A stretch of DNA of 25,623 bases from Chara braunii (GCA_003427395.1 BFEA01000138.1:2858783-2884405), one strand, 5' to 3'. Positions 1 to 9,924 are shown, counted from the stretch's first letter. Translations and numbers: made by a program. The notes: generated from the sequence alone by a model not told the origin.

Positions 1-300
1 GAGGATGGGGGTTGGTATGGGCGGAGGGCAGTGTTTGCGGGGAATGACGGGGTAGAGGGGCGGGCCTCCGGGGGGTGTTTTTATCACGTACGGTTTCCGA
101 CCAACGAGGCCCACCATCCCCAAGCCCCCGACCCGCACGCTCGTGGCGCGGGGTCGGGTTGAATTTTTTCGTGCCACGTGGAGCCTAGCTCGTTTGAACG
201 CTATTGAACGAGGCCCCGACCCGTATGAATGCCGCTTTCGAACGCGAATGCGTGTTCCGTGCGTTCACACGGTTACACAGGGCGAATCAATGTAAACATT
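1..300. other. GC-rich stretch without a recognised gene
   Basis: G-rich then mixed GC-rich sequence. An inverted repeat of CCCGACCC-type arms lies around 126-158, with the same CCCGACCCG motif again near 215-223. No open frame or RNA gene is recognised. The composition drops sharply to AT-rich after about 290, which could mark a boundary between two kinds of DNA. Confidence 0.4.
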
Positions 301-317
301 CTAAAGCAATTGTTTGA

Positions 318-641
318 GGATCTCTTCTAGGAGATGCCATTGGTTCAATTAGAATATTCAATAAGAATGCAAGAACCTTTGTTCGACATAGCCAAGAAGA
401 ATATTTTCTATGGAAGGCTAGTGTACTGCAAGAAATATCACCTTCAGTATCTTATGAAAAAAATGGTTATACCGTGATAGTCAAAATACAAAATTGTTAT
501 TTCAAAGTCGTGCTCTCCCTCAATACCTTAGGCTCATGTAGAAACACCCAACCTTGGATCTGTTATCTTAGTGGAAATTCTCTTAAAATTGAGAACTTAT
601 GTTTTTTTAGGATTTTCAATACCAATGTTTCCAGAAGCTAG
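318..641 (+). CDS. Unrecognised ORF without ATG, possible exon
   Basis: An uninterrupted frame of 107 codons runs from just after a TGA at 315-317 to a TAG at 639-641. It contains no plausible ATG start, so standard ORF callers would skip it. The translation has mixed, protein-like composition (for example FVRHSQEEYFLWKASVLQ and SPSVSYEKNGYTVIVKIQ) and no low-complexity runs. A pyrimidine-rich TCTCTTCTAG at 321-330 could be a 3' splice acceptor, which would make the exon start at 331. No clear splice donor is seen downstream. I do not recognise the family. It could be an internal exon, a fragment of an unknown retroelement, or a chance frame in AT-rich DNA. Confidence 0.25.
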   Translation, partial: GSLLGDAIGSIRIFNKNARTFVRHSQEEYFLWKASVLQEISPSVSYEKNGYTVIVKIQNCYFKVVLSLNTLGSCRNTQPWICYLSGNSLKIENLCFFRIFNTNVSRS

Positions 642-803
642 TTTTTATTTCTCTTATATTTATTACTTCCTTAACAACAAAGAATATACTAATATAGTGA
701 AACTTTCACAACGCTCAAGTGATTACTCGAGTCCTCTCTGAACCGTACGAGATAGTCACCTATCAAACGACTCTCCAACTCAACTCAGTTCAGATTAGGA
801 TAG

Positions 804-1070
804 GTAGATATTTCTGGATATGGGCCTTTTTTTCCAGTCTCATCCATTCATGGCAATTTAACATTTTTAGACCACTTCTTCGTGTCCTTCGTATTTTGCT
901 TTCAATCCAAAGACAAGGCGAACGTCCCACCAATCACTTTGTCAGACACAAATAATCTATCTAAGGCCACGAAGTGGGCGATGTTGAGTATAGCCTGCGC
1001 TTATCAGACACTTAGATCTCGTCCCCAATTCAATCAATTAAATTACATTGTGGCTAGGTTGCAGCTGTAA
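804..1070 (+). CDS. Unrecognised ORF, same frame as 318-641
   Basis: The frame is open from after a TAG at 801-803 to the TAA at 1068-1070, 88 codons including the stop, with no good ATG near its start. The second half (FQSKDKANVPPITLSDTNN, then a Trp/Met/Cys-containing helix-like stretch ending RLQL) reads like protein. It lies in the same frame as the ORF at 318-641, but stops separate them, so a link would need an intron at about 640-800 for which I see no consensus splice sites. An overlapping frame at 719-955 starts with ATT and is less convincing. No family is recognised. Confidence 0.15.
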   Translation, partial: VDISGYGPFFPVSSIHGNLTFLDHFFVSFVFCFQSKDKANVPPITLSDTNNLSKATKWAMLSIACAYQTLRSRPQFNQLNYIVARLQL

Positions 1071-1161
1071 AGGTACTACAAATCCTCTACGATTCACCAT
1101 TCATTTTCGAAGGGCAGAGAATTGCTGTTGACCCCTGCCTATTTAAGGTTTTGTTTTAACT

Positions 1162-1500
1162 GAAGTTATTGTTTTATTTGCATTAATGATTGCTTTGTTA
1201 ATTTTATGGGCAACCACAACACTACCAAATAAATTGCTTCTTTGCACTGTTTGTTCTCTCATACGCGATAGGGAAGGAGACACTGCATCACTCAATTTAA
1301 ATTTCACTGTTTTTGATAGACATGTATGTTTATATAGGACCACGCCCGTCTCAACACATTCAAATTGTGGACCAAATTTCTTCAACGTACTTCTTTTAAA
1401 CTTAGTGCAATATTTAAGCGCTAAGGTCAATGCACAAGATTCCTTCATAAGTGAAATCGACCAAATGATGATCAATTGTCTACGAAAGAGTAGTAATTAA
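1162..1500 (+). CDS. Possible small Cys-containing protein with hydrophobic N-terminus
   Basis: The open frame ends at TAA 1498-1500. The first ATG is at 1186 and gives 104 residues; in-frame codons upstream to about 1162 extend the hydrophobic segment (VIVLFALMIALLILW). This N-terminus looks like a signal peptide or signal anchor. It is followed by a region with six cysteines (CTVC, HVC, NC and single Cys residues) and a hydrophilic C-terminus. A secreted small protein is a possible reading. There is no homology I can name, no visible promoter or polyadenylation signal, and the opposite strand is also open over 1143-1475, so chance cannot be excluded. Confidence 0.25.
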   Translation, partial: EVIVLFALMIALLILWATTTLPNKLLLCTVCSLIRDREGDTASLNLNFTVFDRHVCLYRTTPVSTHSNCGPNFFNVLLLNLVQYLSAKVNAQDSFISEIDQMMINCLRKSSN

Positions 1501-1668
1501 GTATTCTGAGTATTCTTCTGAACCGTTGTTGAATTATTGAAAAAATATTGAAAAAATACTATGAGCTGATGTCGAAAAATTATTGAGAAAATGCACTGCA
1601 CAGTTTGCTGAAATTTTATGAGGAATTGTACTGCATTATTGAGGAATTACATAGAGGCTACCACAACC

Positions 1669-1808
1669 GAGAAATCTCGAAAATTGCTCCGAATAGTTGC
1701 TGAAAGGTTGCCAAAAAACTTCGGGCAGTTGTTTTGCTGAGAAATCTCAAAAATTGCTTCGAATAGTCGCTGAAAGGTTTTCAAAAAACTTCATCCAACT
1801 GTTCTGAG
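1669..1808. repeat. 70-bp imperfect tandem duplication
   Basis: Two adjacent copies start with GAGAAATCTC at 1669 and 1739, a period of 70 bp. They share the blocks AAATTGCT, CGAATAG, GCTGAAAGGTT and CAAAAAACTTC with scattered substitutions. The preceding 1530-1660 also contains looser repeats of TATTGA/GAAAAA-type units. No coding role is seen. Confidence 0.75.
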
Positions 1809-1809
1809 C

Positions 1810-2770
1810 TCGGACTGTTCTTTGACTACACATTGGTCCACTAAGCTTGGAGTGTACTTTTAAGTCCTCGTTTGTCTCTACAGTAGGATGCAACATTTTT
1901 CCTCCGCTCAAGTACTACTAAGAGGCGCCAATGATTTCCCGCTAATCCAAATAGTACACTTCTGCAGGCTGTATTCAGCACGTGAGCGAAATTCGACGCT
2001 AACCATGTCCGCACACGGAGCATGGATGTGTACAACACATAGTTGTAAGGAACACTTCGTCGGTTCAAATGAGACACAGGGGGCGTAAGGTCTAATCCTC
2101 GTTTATGTACCGAACAAAAATGCAGTCGACATATAAGTTGTCTGTTTACAATCGATTCTCCATCCCTATTCGTTTACAAGGGTGAGGTTCGCACAACTTC
2201 GCAGTCCTTGTCCATTTATAACACTGGGGTGCGATCAATAGTCCTACATGCATTCTCCTCAAGCCCTGTGTTAACATGGAGGGGTGTCCTTTTTTCTTGT
2301 TCGAACAATGCACTATGAGAGAGGTCCCTTGCAATCTTTACGTCAACAAACCAAACCCTCTTTACTCAAGTGGGGATCCCAATGCAACAAAAAATATGCT
2401 AGCAAGTAGGTCACCTTCCTCAAAGTGAGGCGCCTCTTGCTTATCTAGTATTAAACAACCTGAGGAGATCTCGTTCTCACAGTCAGAAAGGCAATTCAGT
2501 GGTGAACCAGGGGGGGCTGCCTTGACAACCTATGGGCCTAGGGATAGTCTAGGCGGCAAGAACAAGTCAGCTATGGTTGACGTCGGTTAAGATGGCATTG
2601 CCTCTGAGATGTAATGTCATGGTACAGGAAAGGCTAGGAGTTTGTTATAGGATTAGGAGACTAGAGTTGTTGATATAACATAGTCTTCTATATTTTTTAC
2701 ATACTAATCATCATCAGCATCAGCATCAACATCATTAGTATCATTATATCACAAAAAAAGAATAAAAATA
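1810..2770. other. No gene recognised; ATC microsatellite near the end
   Basis: Short frames on both strands (up to 78 codons) have no recognisable family. A degenerate ATC/AGC trinucleotide tract lies at about 2705-2745, directly before the inverted gypsy fragment. Confidence 0.4.
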
Positions 2771-2772
2771 AA

Positions 2773-3124
2773 AGTTCAATCTTTTGAAAGCATGTTCGCA
2801 TTCGGATATCCACTTCCAAGGGGTGTCAAGGCGCATGACATCAGTCAAGGATTTGCGATAAAGCTATAACTCTTCACAAATGGACAATAGTATCCCGTCA
2901 TCTCCAAGAATGATTTAACCTCAGTCACAGACCAAGGTCGAGGCCAGCCCCGCATGGCGGCCACTTTCGCGCCCTCAAGTCTTAATCCGTCCTTGGATAT
3001 TTCATAACCCGAATACAAGATTCCGGTGCAATCGAACTCACATTTTTTCAGATTAATCTTGTACTTGTGTTGTCGAGGAAGACCAAGCACGACATCCAAG
3101 TGCTAGGCGTGTTCCTCCAGAGTC
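2773..3124 (-). pseudogene. Ty3/gypsy reverse transcriptase C-terminal fragment, inverted
   Basis: The minus strand encodes the downstream part of a Ty3/gypsy RT, after the catalytic YxDD region. Recognisable blocks, in order, are TLEEHA(stop)HLDVV, KYKINLKKCEF, GYEISKDGLRLEGAKVAAM, GWPRPWSVTEVKSFL, TGYYCPFVKSYS and, after a frameshift near 2850, LDTPWKWISECEHAFKRLN. These match the RT thumb/connection region of plant-type gypsy elements. A TAG replaces an expected Gln codon in EEHAQHL. The fragment ends at 2773 in sequence that continues, in the opposite orientation, at 3126. It is therefore an inverted piece of the element whose RNase H and integrase follow on the plus strand. Non-functional. 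Confidence 0.88.
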
Positions 3125-4275
3125 GTACCGAAGATTGAACTTTGCTCTGACTCATCACAAACTCCTTAAAATCCCAAATCCTAATAAGTCGTTCATTCTC
3201 ATGATCGACGCTAGTCAGTATGAGATAGAAGAAGTCGTACAACAATAGGAGGGGGAAAGGTGAGTTCACTCGAGTACATGAGTAAGAAGATGTCGTCTAA
3301 GAAACTAGCCAACTCCACCTATGAGAGGGAGTTGGTATGCCCTTTATAAGGCATTGTGTCATTGACTCATTGGAAACATTACCTCCATGGCAAACATTTT
3401 GAAGTTGGGTCTGGCGATGAGACACTCCAATGGATCAAGAGATAGCCCACCCTTTCCAATGCGCTGAAGCGTTGGATACGAGTCATCGACATGTATGACT
3501 TCAACCTTCAGCACGTCAACGAGACATATGACGTGGTTGCTGATGTGCTTTCCAGGAGGGTGGACTTCCTAGGTGCACTAGTGACGGAGTACGGACTATC
3601 GGGTGATATAATTTGACAGTTGATGGATGCTTACAAGAAGGATAGATTCATGGCCAAGATCATTCGCAGACTCGAAGCACAGGATAAGGTTTTGTCTGAC
3701 GAACTTATGATGTTTGACGGTCTACTTTTCCTTGGCAAGGACGAGAATAAAAGACAACGCGTCCCTAGTAGAGGGTCTTCGCATAGTTTATCTTGATGAG
3801 AATGTCACGATGCGACAGGTCATTTTGGCTACCAAAAGACTTCAGCGAACTTACTGCTGTGTTTTTGGTGGCCAACGATGCAAGAGGTATGTAGAAATAC
3901 GTCAGGTTTGTCAGAGAGATAAACCTAGGATGCAATGACCTTTTGGGCTAATCAAGCCTTTTGCCTATTCCTGCAAGTCCGGGATTGTCTATAAATGGAT
4001 TCCATGGATACTCTCGTGACCACAAGTCTGACAAAAGGCATATCTTTGTTGTAGTTGATAGGTTTTCCAGATATGCGTCCTGCCCGAAGCCGTGAAGACA
4101 AATCTCATTTTTAAGTTATTTATCATTTTGGTCTTCCTAAGACCATAGTTAGCTACAAAGATGTATGCTTCACAAGTGAATCATGAAATAAGACTGTTCA
4201 ATAAATGAGATCAAATTGCTGAGATGAATGGACAGTCTGAATAGGTGAACCGGGTAGTACAACACTTGACACTTG
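3125..4275 (+). pseudogene. Ty3/gypsy RNase H and integrase fragment
   Basis: The plus strand continues the polyprotein that the inverted RT leaves off. First come RNase H-like blocks (IPNPNKSFILMIDASQYE near 3160-3220, with the catalytic-type Asp in IDAS; HYLHGKHF; then ALKRWIRVIDMYDFNLQHVN and DVVADVLSRRVDFLGALV to about 3590). The integrase zinc-binding region follows (RYVEIRQVCQRDKPRMQ near 3886-3936), then the integrase core (KRHIFVVVDRFSRYA near 4035-4077; FGLPKT near 4125). It finishes with a degraded DGQTEQVNRVVQHL-like block at 4228-4270. Many stops and frameshifts show long decay. After about 4275 the similarity ends abruptly, close to the 3' side of the next LINE fragment. No LTR, PBS or PPT is seen here. 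Confidence 0.88.
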
Positions 4276-4523
4276 CTGAGGCACCATGTCAAGCTCAACC
4301 AAGACAAAACACTGGAAGGAGGAAGGAACCTCTTCACCCTACAACCGACGCCAGATGTCCACTGCTACTTACTAGTTCCCCCCCTCCTGCTAGCTACCCA
4401 TACTCTCTTGCTCAGAGTGCATCAGACGAGGAAAAGAAATGTGGCTATTTAATCGGCAGAAAAAGCCTCCCCGGGGGGCACCAGGGAGGAGTCCTTTGTA
4501 TATGAGTAAGAGTGTAGAAGACA
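4276..4523. other. Junction segment between gypsy fragment and LINE fragment
   Basis: This may be the 3' UTR of the minus-strand LINE fragment that ends at 4524. It lacks the double hairpin seen at the 3' ends of the two other LINE copies and has no A/T tail. A GC-rich inverted motif (GCCTCCCCGGGGGGC, about 4466-4480) is the only local structure noticed. Confidence 0.3.
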
Positions 4524-6216
4524 TCAAGTCAGGGTTTCTATCAAGGAGAGGGCATGGGGTGAGAAAGAGTCTGGAAAATCCGTGGGAGGGCGAAGTGGAA
4601 ATGAGGGTTCAATGTTAGTCCAGTCATTGAAAGTTAAGCGGTAGTCCCTCATCTCTTCCAAATCCCTTTGTCCCTCTCCCTTGTCTCCACTCCATTCTAC
4701 TTTTGCGATCCATCCTTTCTCTCCCCTCCCACCCAATCCGCGCAAAATGTTGTGATCCGTCTCCTGACGTCTCCTAGTTGTTTAAAATGGTCCAACTGTG
4801 CTTTTGTGTCTTGGCATCTTTGTGTGAGTTCGAAGTGTACCTGCTGCCGAATCTGTTCGGTGATTTCTGGTTCCTCTACTCTCACCTTTTCCATGGCAAG
4901 CATGCATCGCTGCCACCAGAGTGCCCATATCACTGCTCTCCTTCCAAGTCTGGACATGAAGGTCGTGACAACTTCTGCATGTGGCCAGTGACCAGCCAAT
5001 ATGGCTTGTCAGGACCAAGGCCAAGGAGTTGCAGATTCCATCTTTCTCTAAACGCGATCCCACTATCTCCATATGAATTGGGCGATTGGTCATTGCATGA
5101 AGATGTGTTCGACAATTTCTGTTTTTTTGTTGAAAGGAAAGAGACTCTGGCATCTGTGACACCACAGGAGCAGCATACCCTTTTGTTCTAAATCAGTACG
5201 GTCGATCAGCCAGTCATTTGTTGGTAAACAGCGGTGGGCAATCTGCCATTGCAGGGATGTGATTTTCATAGGTTTGGCTTTCTATGCTTGGAACCATTTA
5301 ATTGGAGATAATAGGGAGCGGTCCACATTTAAGTGTCTAGCCCATCGGTCGTTTACTACGTCTCTAAGCCGTCTTTTGGGTCTGAGCATTTTATAAGATG
5401 ATTTGACCGACAGTTGGTGAAGGCTGATACGTCCCCTTTGGGGGCCTCCCCTTTTTTGGGAGGGTTCCCATGTCCATTCTGTTGGGTCCAGTGTCAGGTC
5501 TTGAATTGGTTTGAAAGGCTGGAACCCCATTCTCTGTCTTTTCTCCTCTAGAACTCTTACCCTGTACACATAAGTTTTCTCCTTCCATTCGAAAGGGGCT
5601 CTGCTACCTTGAAGGACGTCTGCTCTGGTGATTACATAGTGTTCAACCAGGACAGTCTGGGTAAGACCATGTGTATCAGTCCCATCCTTTGTGGAGACTC
5701 CGTGCTTGCTACCCAGCCTCCTTCCTTTAAGGAGGGGCCTCGTTTAAGGATTTGGTACCATGCAAGGGGGATAGCTTCGATCAGGTTATCTAGATGCTCC
5801 TCCATGTGGTGGCAATATCGTAGGATTCCTCGCATCTGCTCTCCTATTTTCCAATTCCTCCTGTCAGTGTCCCAAAGATCCCCAACCCTGAGCACCCCTC
5901 TCTTTACCCAGCTTTTCCAAGGTAAGGAAGAGCTAATCATGACACAACCCCTCAAATTTGTCACTCATCGGTTTCCAAACAGAGGTTGCCAATAGATTTC
6001 TTCCCAGCGGTTAGGGTGGATTCTATTAGGGAGCGGAAGTCTACGCCAAGTTTCCAGCAAGGATGGCCAGAAGTTGTCTGAAATCTGGTCGCCTCCTTCC
6101 AGCCCCTCCCTACCTTGGGGGAGCTTACGTGGGATCGACCAGTATCGATCCTCAAGCCATATCAGTGGGTGGATAGTTTGGGGAGCCTCTAGGGCCCTAG
6201 GCTCCCTGTGGAGCAA
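4524..6216 (-). pseudogene. LINE ORF2 C-terminal half, diverged copy (copy C)
   Basis: The minus strand encodes the part of LINE ORF2 downstream of the RT. In order: HPLIWLEDRYWSIPR and PLFGNR near 6216-5965; KSWVKRGVLRVGDLWD near 5900; LDPTEWTWE and LSVKSSYKMLRPK near 5480-5390; SLQWQIAHRCLPTNDWLID near 5250-5190; a zf-RVT motif (WCHRC then EIVEHIFMQ) with the final Cys codon changed to TGA; RRAVIWALWWQRCMLAME near 4930-4870; and the family C-terminal block RDYRLTFNDW to FSPHALSL near 4640-4540. It aligns throughout with the copies at 9939-10976 and 12701-17265, but only at moderate identity, so it represents another subfamily. Several frameshifts and stops break it; at least three stops fall at conserved Trp codons. 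It is 5'-truncated at about 6216, next to a 16-A run on the plus strand. Confidence 0.85.
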
Positions 6217-6222
6217 TTGTTA

Positions 6223-7620
6223 AAAAAAAAAAAAAAAAGGAGGGGGGGAGGACAGATAGACTGAGAACGAGATGGGGGAAAGAAGGCTGGTTGGGATTGG
6301 AGTATCAGAGTGATGCCGCACCTCATGCTGGTTGATATTCTCCTCCAAGATTTCCATGTTGATGTCCATGGCAGCCACTGTTGCCCAGTGCGGAGAGTCA
6401 CCGCTCTGGAAATAGCAGAGCAGGCTTGGAGGGTACCAACAAGATAGGGGGAGTAAAGATGGAGATGTCGAGCATCAACAGGCAGCAGAGCTTCAGTGTG
6501 CAGGTGCTGTTTGCATGGGACCTGTAGCATCGGGCAGGGCCTACAGGGAGGGAATGTGCAGCATTCACGGCTCTCAGTCACCTCATGATGCGAGTGTATG
6601 CACAGTGGGATATACTGCTCAATGTGGGAGTGAGGGAAGGTGTTATGAGTGCAAATATGTCATGCGGGAAGGGGGATGAATATTTTAGGGAGGGAAATAG
6701 GTGTGTGTTTGGCTGAAGTTGTGTGTGTGGATCACCGGTTCGTGCAGGGTAGGGTGGCGTGATGAGGAGAGGTGACTGCGAGGGTGGTATTCCAGGAGGG
6801 GGGTTGGCAGTGGGGTTTGGGGTTGTGTGGATGTTGTGGGCGGGGGTATATGAGAGTTATGTGCGGATGGAAGGAATTGTGGGGTTGTAGGCTGGAGGTA
6901 TATGGTAGGCAGGGTGTAATTGTCATTGTTGATGCTAATCGTGGGTCATATGGGCCAGGTGTGATGAGGCGGTGGGATTACTTCATATCATACTTGCAAC
7001 CACACGAGTCACACGGCTGTGCGGTGCAGTGCGCCATGCGACGTGCAGAACCTGCCCGTACACCGGACCAGCAACAATTTCTGTTCTTTTTTTTTTTTTT
7101 TTCCCCTTTCCCCTTGCTGTTTTCATAGATGCACAAGGGTGTACTACCTAAGGAAGAGATACTGTTGAGCATCAGAAATAGCCTAGGCTCAGAAATAGGC
7201 TCGAATAGGCCTTGGGGACATCAGTCTTGACTCTTGACCATTAGGTGACAACATTTAAACAGAAAGAAAAGGTGACAAGTTGACAACATTACTCTCTCAG
7301 CTTTTTTTTTTTTTTTCCCCCATGCTCATTTGCCTCATGTGCCTGTGTGCCACACGGGTCCTGTGCCCTGGTGCGCCGTACGTGGCCAATTGTCTGCACG
7401 GTGCGTGCTTGCATGTATGTTTCATATGAGATACCGCTTCTTAATTCAGAAATTCATTCAACTAGTTCCGTCTGGAGTCGAGCTTTGGATTCAAGCTTAC
7501 GTCTGCCTCTTACTTCTGGGGCGAGGGAAGGATCCGCCCAAGCAGAGGGGGCCTCTTGGACACAAATCTGGTCAGATACATCAGAATGGCAATTTTGATG
7601 GTGATTTGCAGGGCCAGGTG
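6223..7620. other. G/T-rich and low-complexity stretch, no gene recognised
   Basis: The region begins with an A-run at about 6223-6238 followed by a G-run. It then holds G/T-rich DNA at 6600-6960 and two T-tracts followed by C-runs (about 7087-7107 and 7302-7320). The longest frames (118-130 codons) follow base composition and overlap on both strands. I see no domain, RNA gene or complete mobile element. Confidence 0.4.
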
Positions 7621-8338
7621 CACTTATGAAATAAAAGAGTGTCCCTTTTTCCTCCTAATTGCAAGAACTGAAATCGTCGAAATAATTAGGAGTAAGACAC
7701 CTTGAGCTTGGAAATCAATCCTGAGTAACTGATTACTGCAAAGGACCCACACGTACAGAGGGTGCTGATTGGAGACTTCAGGGAAACCTGGGTCGTCCCT
7801 CAATCCAAAAGCTGTAGCTTGGACAGTGAAGGAGCTCTTGGGGAAAATAGGAGGGGTGCAGAACACCAATGGCGATGGAGACCGCCCCAATGTTCACCCC
7901 CTCCTCTACCAGGTGATCTTTCCCGAGCACTCACTGAGACCATCAGGTCATAGGAATAGTCACCGCCCCCTATCATTCCACATAGATCACCGCCCCCAAT
8001 CCTCCCCCATAGATCACAGCCCCCGATCCTCCCCCAGCTCTGTTCTCCTCTCCCCTCTCCCCTTTCCCCCCTCCCCTTCCCCCAACTTCCCCCATCCTAC
8101 CTCCCATCCTTGTCTGTTCCCCGATGTCCCTCTGGTGTCCTCACCTCCGTTACCCCCCTCCCCCCCTCCAGGGATCCCCCTGCTCCCGTCCCCACCCTAT
8201 CCCTACCCGGTATCGCACATAGGCAACAAAGAGCCTTTCTTGCTTATCCCAACAGAAAATATATTTATGTGCGAAGATCAAAATGAAAACATAAGAACCA
8301 AATGATGAAATAACTAAGGAAAAGAAAAGGAACACTGT

Positions 8339-8340
<2 letters not shown>
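7621..8340. other. Pyrimidine-rich stretch, no gene recognised
   Basis: About 7960-8200 is strongly C/T-rich on the plus strand (repeated CCCCC, TCCCCC and CATAGATCACCGCCCCC-like units near 7979-8025). This opens a Pro/Ser-rich frame at 7769-8305 that I regard as compositional. Nothing functional is recognised. Confidence 0.4.

Positions 8341-8410
<70 letters not shown>
8341..8410. repeat. (TC)n(AC)n compound microsatellite
   Basis: About 24 TC units are followed directly by about 11 AC units. Frames reading through it give Ser-Leu, Arg-Glu and Thr-His or Val-Cys dipeptide runs and are artefacts. Confidence 0.97.
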
Positions 8411-8412
<2 letters not shown>

Positions 8413-8913
8413 CAGGCAAAATTGTTGGGTTGGTTAAATCTTTGAGGGTGAGTCCGATGCCTGCACAAAATGCAGAGAACTGTAACGAATCCACCAAGGA
8501 CATAGCCCCCTTTTTCCCTTTTGGACGGATCAAGTAGCTACAAACCAGGCATGCTAGTTAGTTACTCAGTGACAGATGTTGAACATATCTGATGGCATGG
8601 AACATCTCAAATCCAATGTGCATAACTTCCGCACACCATTCAGGCTTCCGCCACATGGGTTGGGTTGGGTCCTTTGCACACTGAATTACAAGATGGACCA
8701 TCAGAATAAGGCAAGCCAGAGCAAAATAATAAGAGATTGTGATCACCTGCACCTGGAGAAGAATCTCTTAGATTTTTGTGGTGCGAATTTGGGCACCATC
8801 TAAGATTTTGGGCTGAAACAACCAGTTCACACAACCCTAACTTCGAAGGCTCGAAGGCTCGCGAGCCTGCAACTATGCCATTTCAAAGTGGCCTGCCGCC
8901 ACTGGCCCAGGCC
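8411..8913. other. No gene recognised; perfect 14-bp palindrome
   Basis: No convincing coding frame. A perfect palindrome AGGCTCGCGAGCCT lies at 8855-8868, preceded by a duplicated TCGAAGGC (8843-8850 and 8851-8858). Confidence 0.4.
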
Positions 8914-8917
8914 TGAA

Positions 8918-8970
<53 letters not shown>

Positions 8971-9177
8971 AATCGACCTGTATCAACAGATAGGAGTGAT
9001 GGTAAGAATGCATGCACTCCCACCTGTCGTGCAGGGGGCTCCAGTCTATTGGTGGGGAGCTATCACCTGCTGGAAAGCGGGTCCAACGTCCCTTGAGATA
9101 CATCGTTGAGTTGGCAAAACAGATCGTACTGGGAATCGGGCCCAGCGTCCCTCATGAACTTTGCTGATGATGAATCT
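8914..9177 (-). mobile_element. SINE-like element with LINE-type hairpins and A tail
   Basis: Identical 7-bp direct repeats TGAATCT at 8914-8920 and 9171-9177 flank a 250-bp insert (8921-9170). On the minus strand the insert starts near TCATCAGCAAAG and carries a GCTGGG-N7-CCCAGT hairpin (9128-9146). A second hairpin, GTTGGA-N7-TCCAGC (9069-9087), follows, then a GCTCC...GGAGC hairpin (9038-9060), and it ends in about 44 A. The hairpin block matches the 3' end of the LINEs at 11333-11458 and 12463-12511. There is no ORF. I infer a non-autonomous element mobilised by the LINE machinery, or an internally deleted LINE. The TSD and tail make target-primed reverse transcription the likely mechanism. 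Confidence 0.8.
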
Positions 9178-9204
9178 AAAAGCTCTTACCGCATAAACCG
9201 GTAA

Positions 9205-9250
9205 GAGCCATCTAAAAAAAAAAGAAAAAAAAAGAAAAAAAGAGCCATCT
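9205..9250 (+). mobile_element. A-tract insertion with 9-bp TSD (tail-only)
   Basis: A 28-base A-rich tract (with two G interruptions) sits between direct repeats GAGCCATCT at 9205-9213 and 9242-9250. Nothing but tail lies between the repeats, as expected for an extreme 5' truncation of a retrotransposon. Local slippage or duplication is the alternative. It sits beside a perfect 10-bp stem hairpin GCTCTTACCG...CGGTAAGAGC (9182-9208). Confidence 0.55.
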
Positions 9251-9924
9251 GCTTTGGATGAGCTGGCGGTGTAAGGGAGGGGATGGCATCGGGATGGTAC
9301 AGCAGGATCAGTCTGGACACAGACCACTTTACAAGCTGAGTGGAATCACTGCCGAAGTTCTCCCAACGTGTAGCAGTCTCAGGTACACTCCTATCACTCT
9401 AGCCTAGTGGCGAGTGCGCTTTGTGATATTCTCTCCTTCACATCAAAGCTGTGTTCTGTTTTCTTTTGAGGGGGGGTAAGTACGTTCATGTCACCTTTGA
9501 GTATTCGAATGCGCAAAAAAAACACGGGTTGGCAATGAAAACCGCGCCGAGTTCAAAAAGGCAACGGAAGTACCGACTGCCGTGGTGTCAGACCGGGTGT
9601 CATATTTACAATTTTACAGGGGTCAGCTGTGGTGTCAGAGGGGAAAAAAAAAAAAAAAAAAAAAAAAAGCCCAACGGATACTTTTGGACTGAAATTGCTC
9701 ATTTCGAGTTGGCGCGTGGTTTCTCTGCCGGTGCAAGTTTTTTTTGTCTTCAGGGTTTCAAAACATGCCACGTCCGCCGTTATTTCTTTTTTTTCCTTCT
9801 TTTAATGTGGGCCAATGCCATGTGTTTTCTCTCCAATAAGCTCTGATTTCACCTAGTTGCAACGAAATGAGAAATGCAAATGACAATAAACCGAATTGCA
9901 ACATTCCAAAGATTCTGAATTGAT
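9251..9924. other. No gene recognised; A26 tract and direct repeats
   Basis: The direct repeat GTGGTGTCAGA occurs at 9582-9592 and 9629-9639, followed by an A-tract of about 26 at about 9643-9668. The 131-codon frame at 9451-9846 runs through the A-tract and is not credible as a gene. Confidence 0.4.

Noticed and set aside
4668-5191. Plus-strand ORFs of 107 and 137 codons
   Set aside because: They are the antisense of the LINE ORF2 C-terminal fragment, which shows clear homology on the minus strand.
7769-8305. 178-codon Pro/Ser-rich ORF
   Set aside because: It follows a C-rich low-complexity tract and has no domain, so it is likely compositional.
8265-8537. ORFs across the TC/AC microsatellite
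   Set aside because: The translations are dipeptide runs created by the repeat.
9182-9208. Perfect 10-bp stem hairpin followed by an A-tract, terminator-like
   Set aside because: A bacterial-type terminator has no meaning here, and the A-tract is better explained as an insertion with a TSD.
9401-9425. tRNA A-box-like TAGCCTAGTGGCGAG
   Set aside because: No B box at the right distance and no cloverleaf could be drawn. The similar GGCAGACTGGTTAGCG near 24000 was rejected for the same reason.
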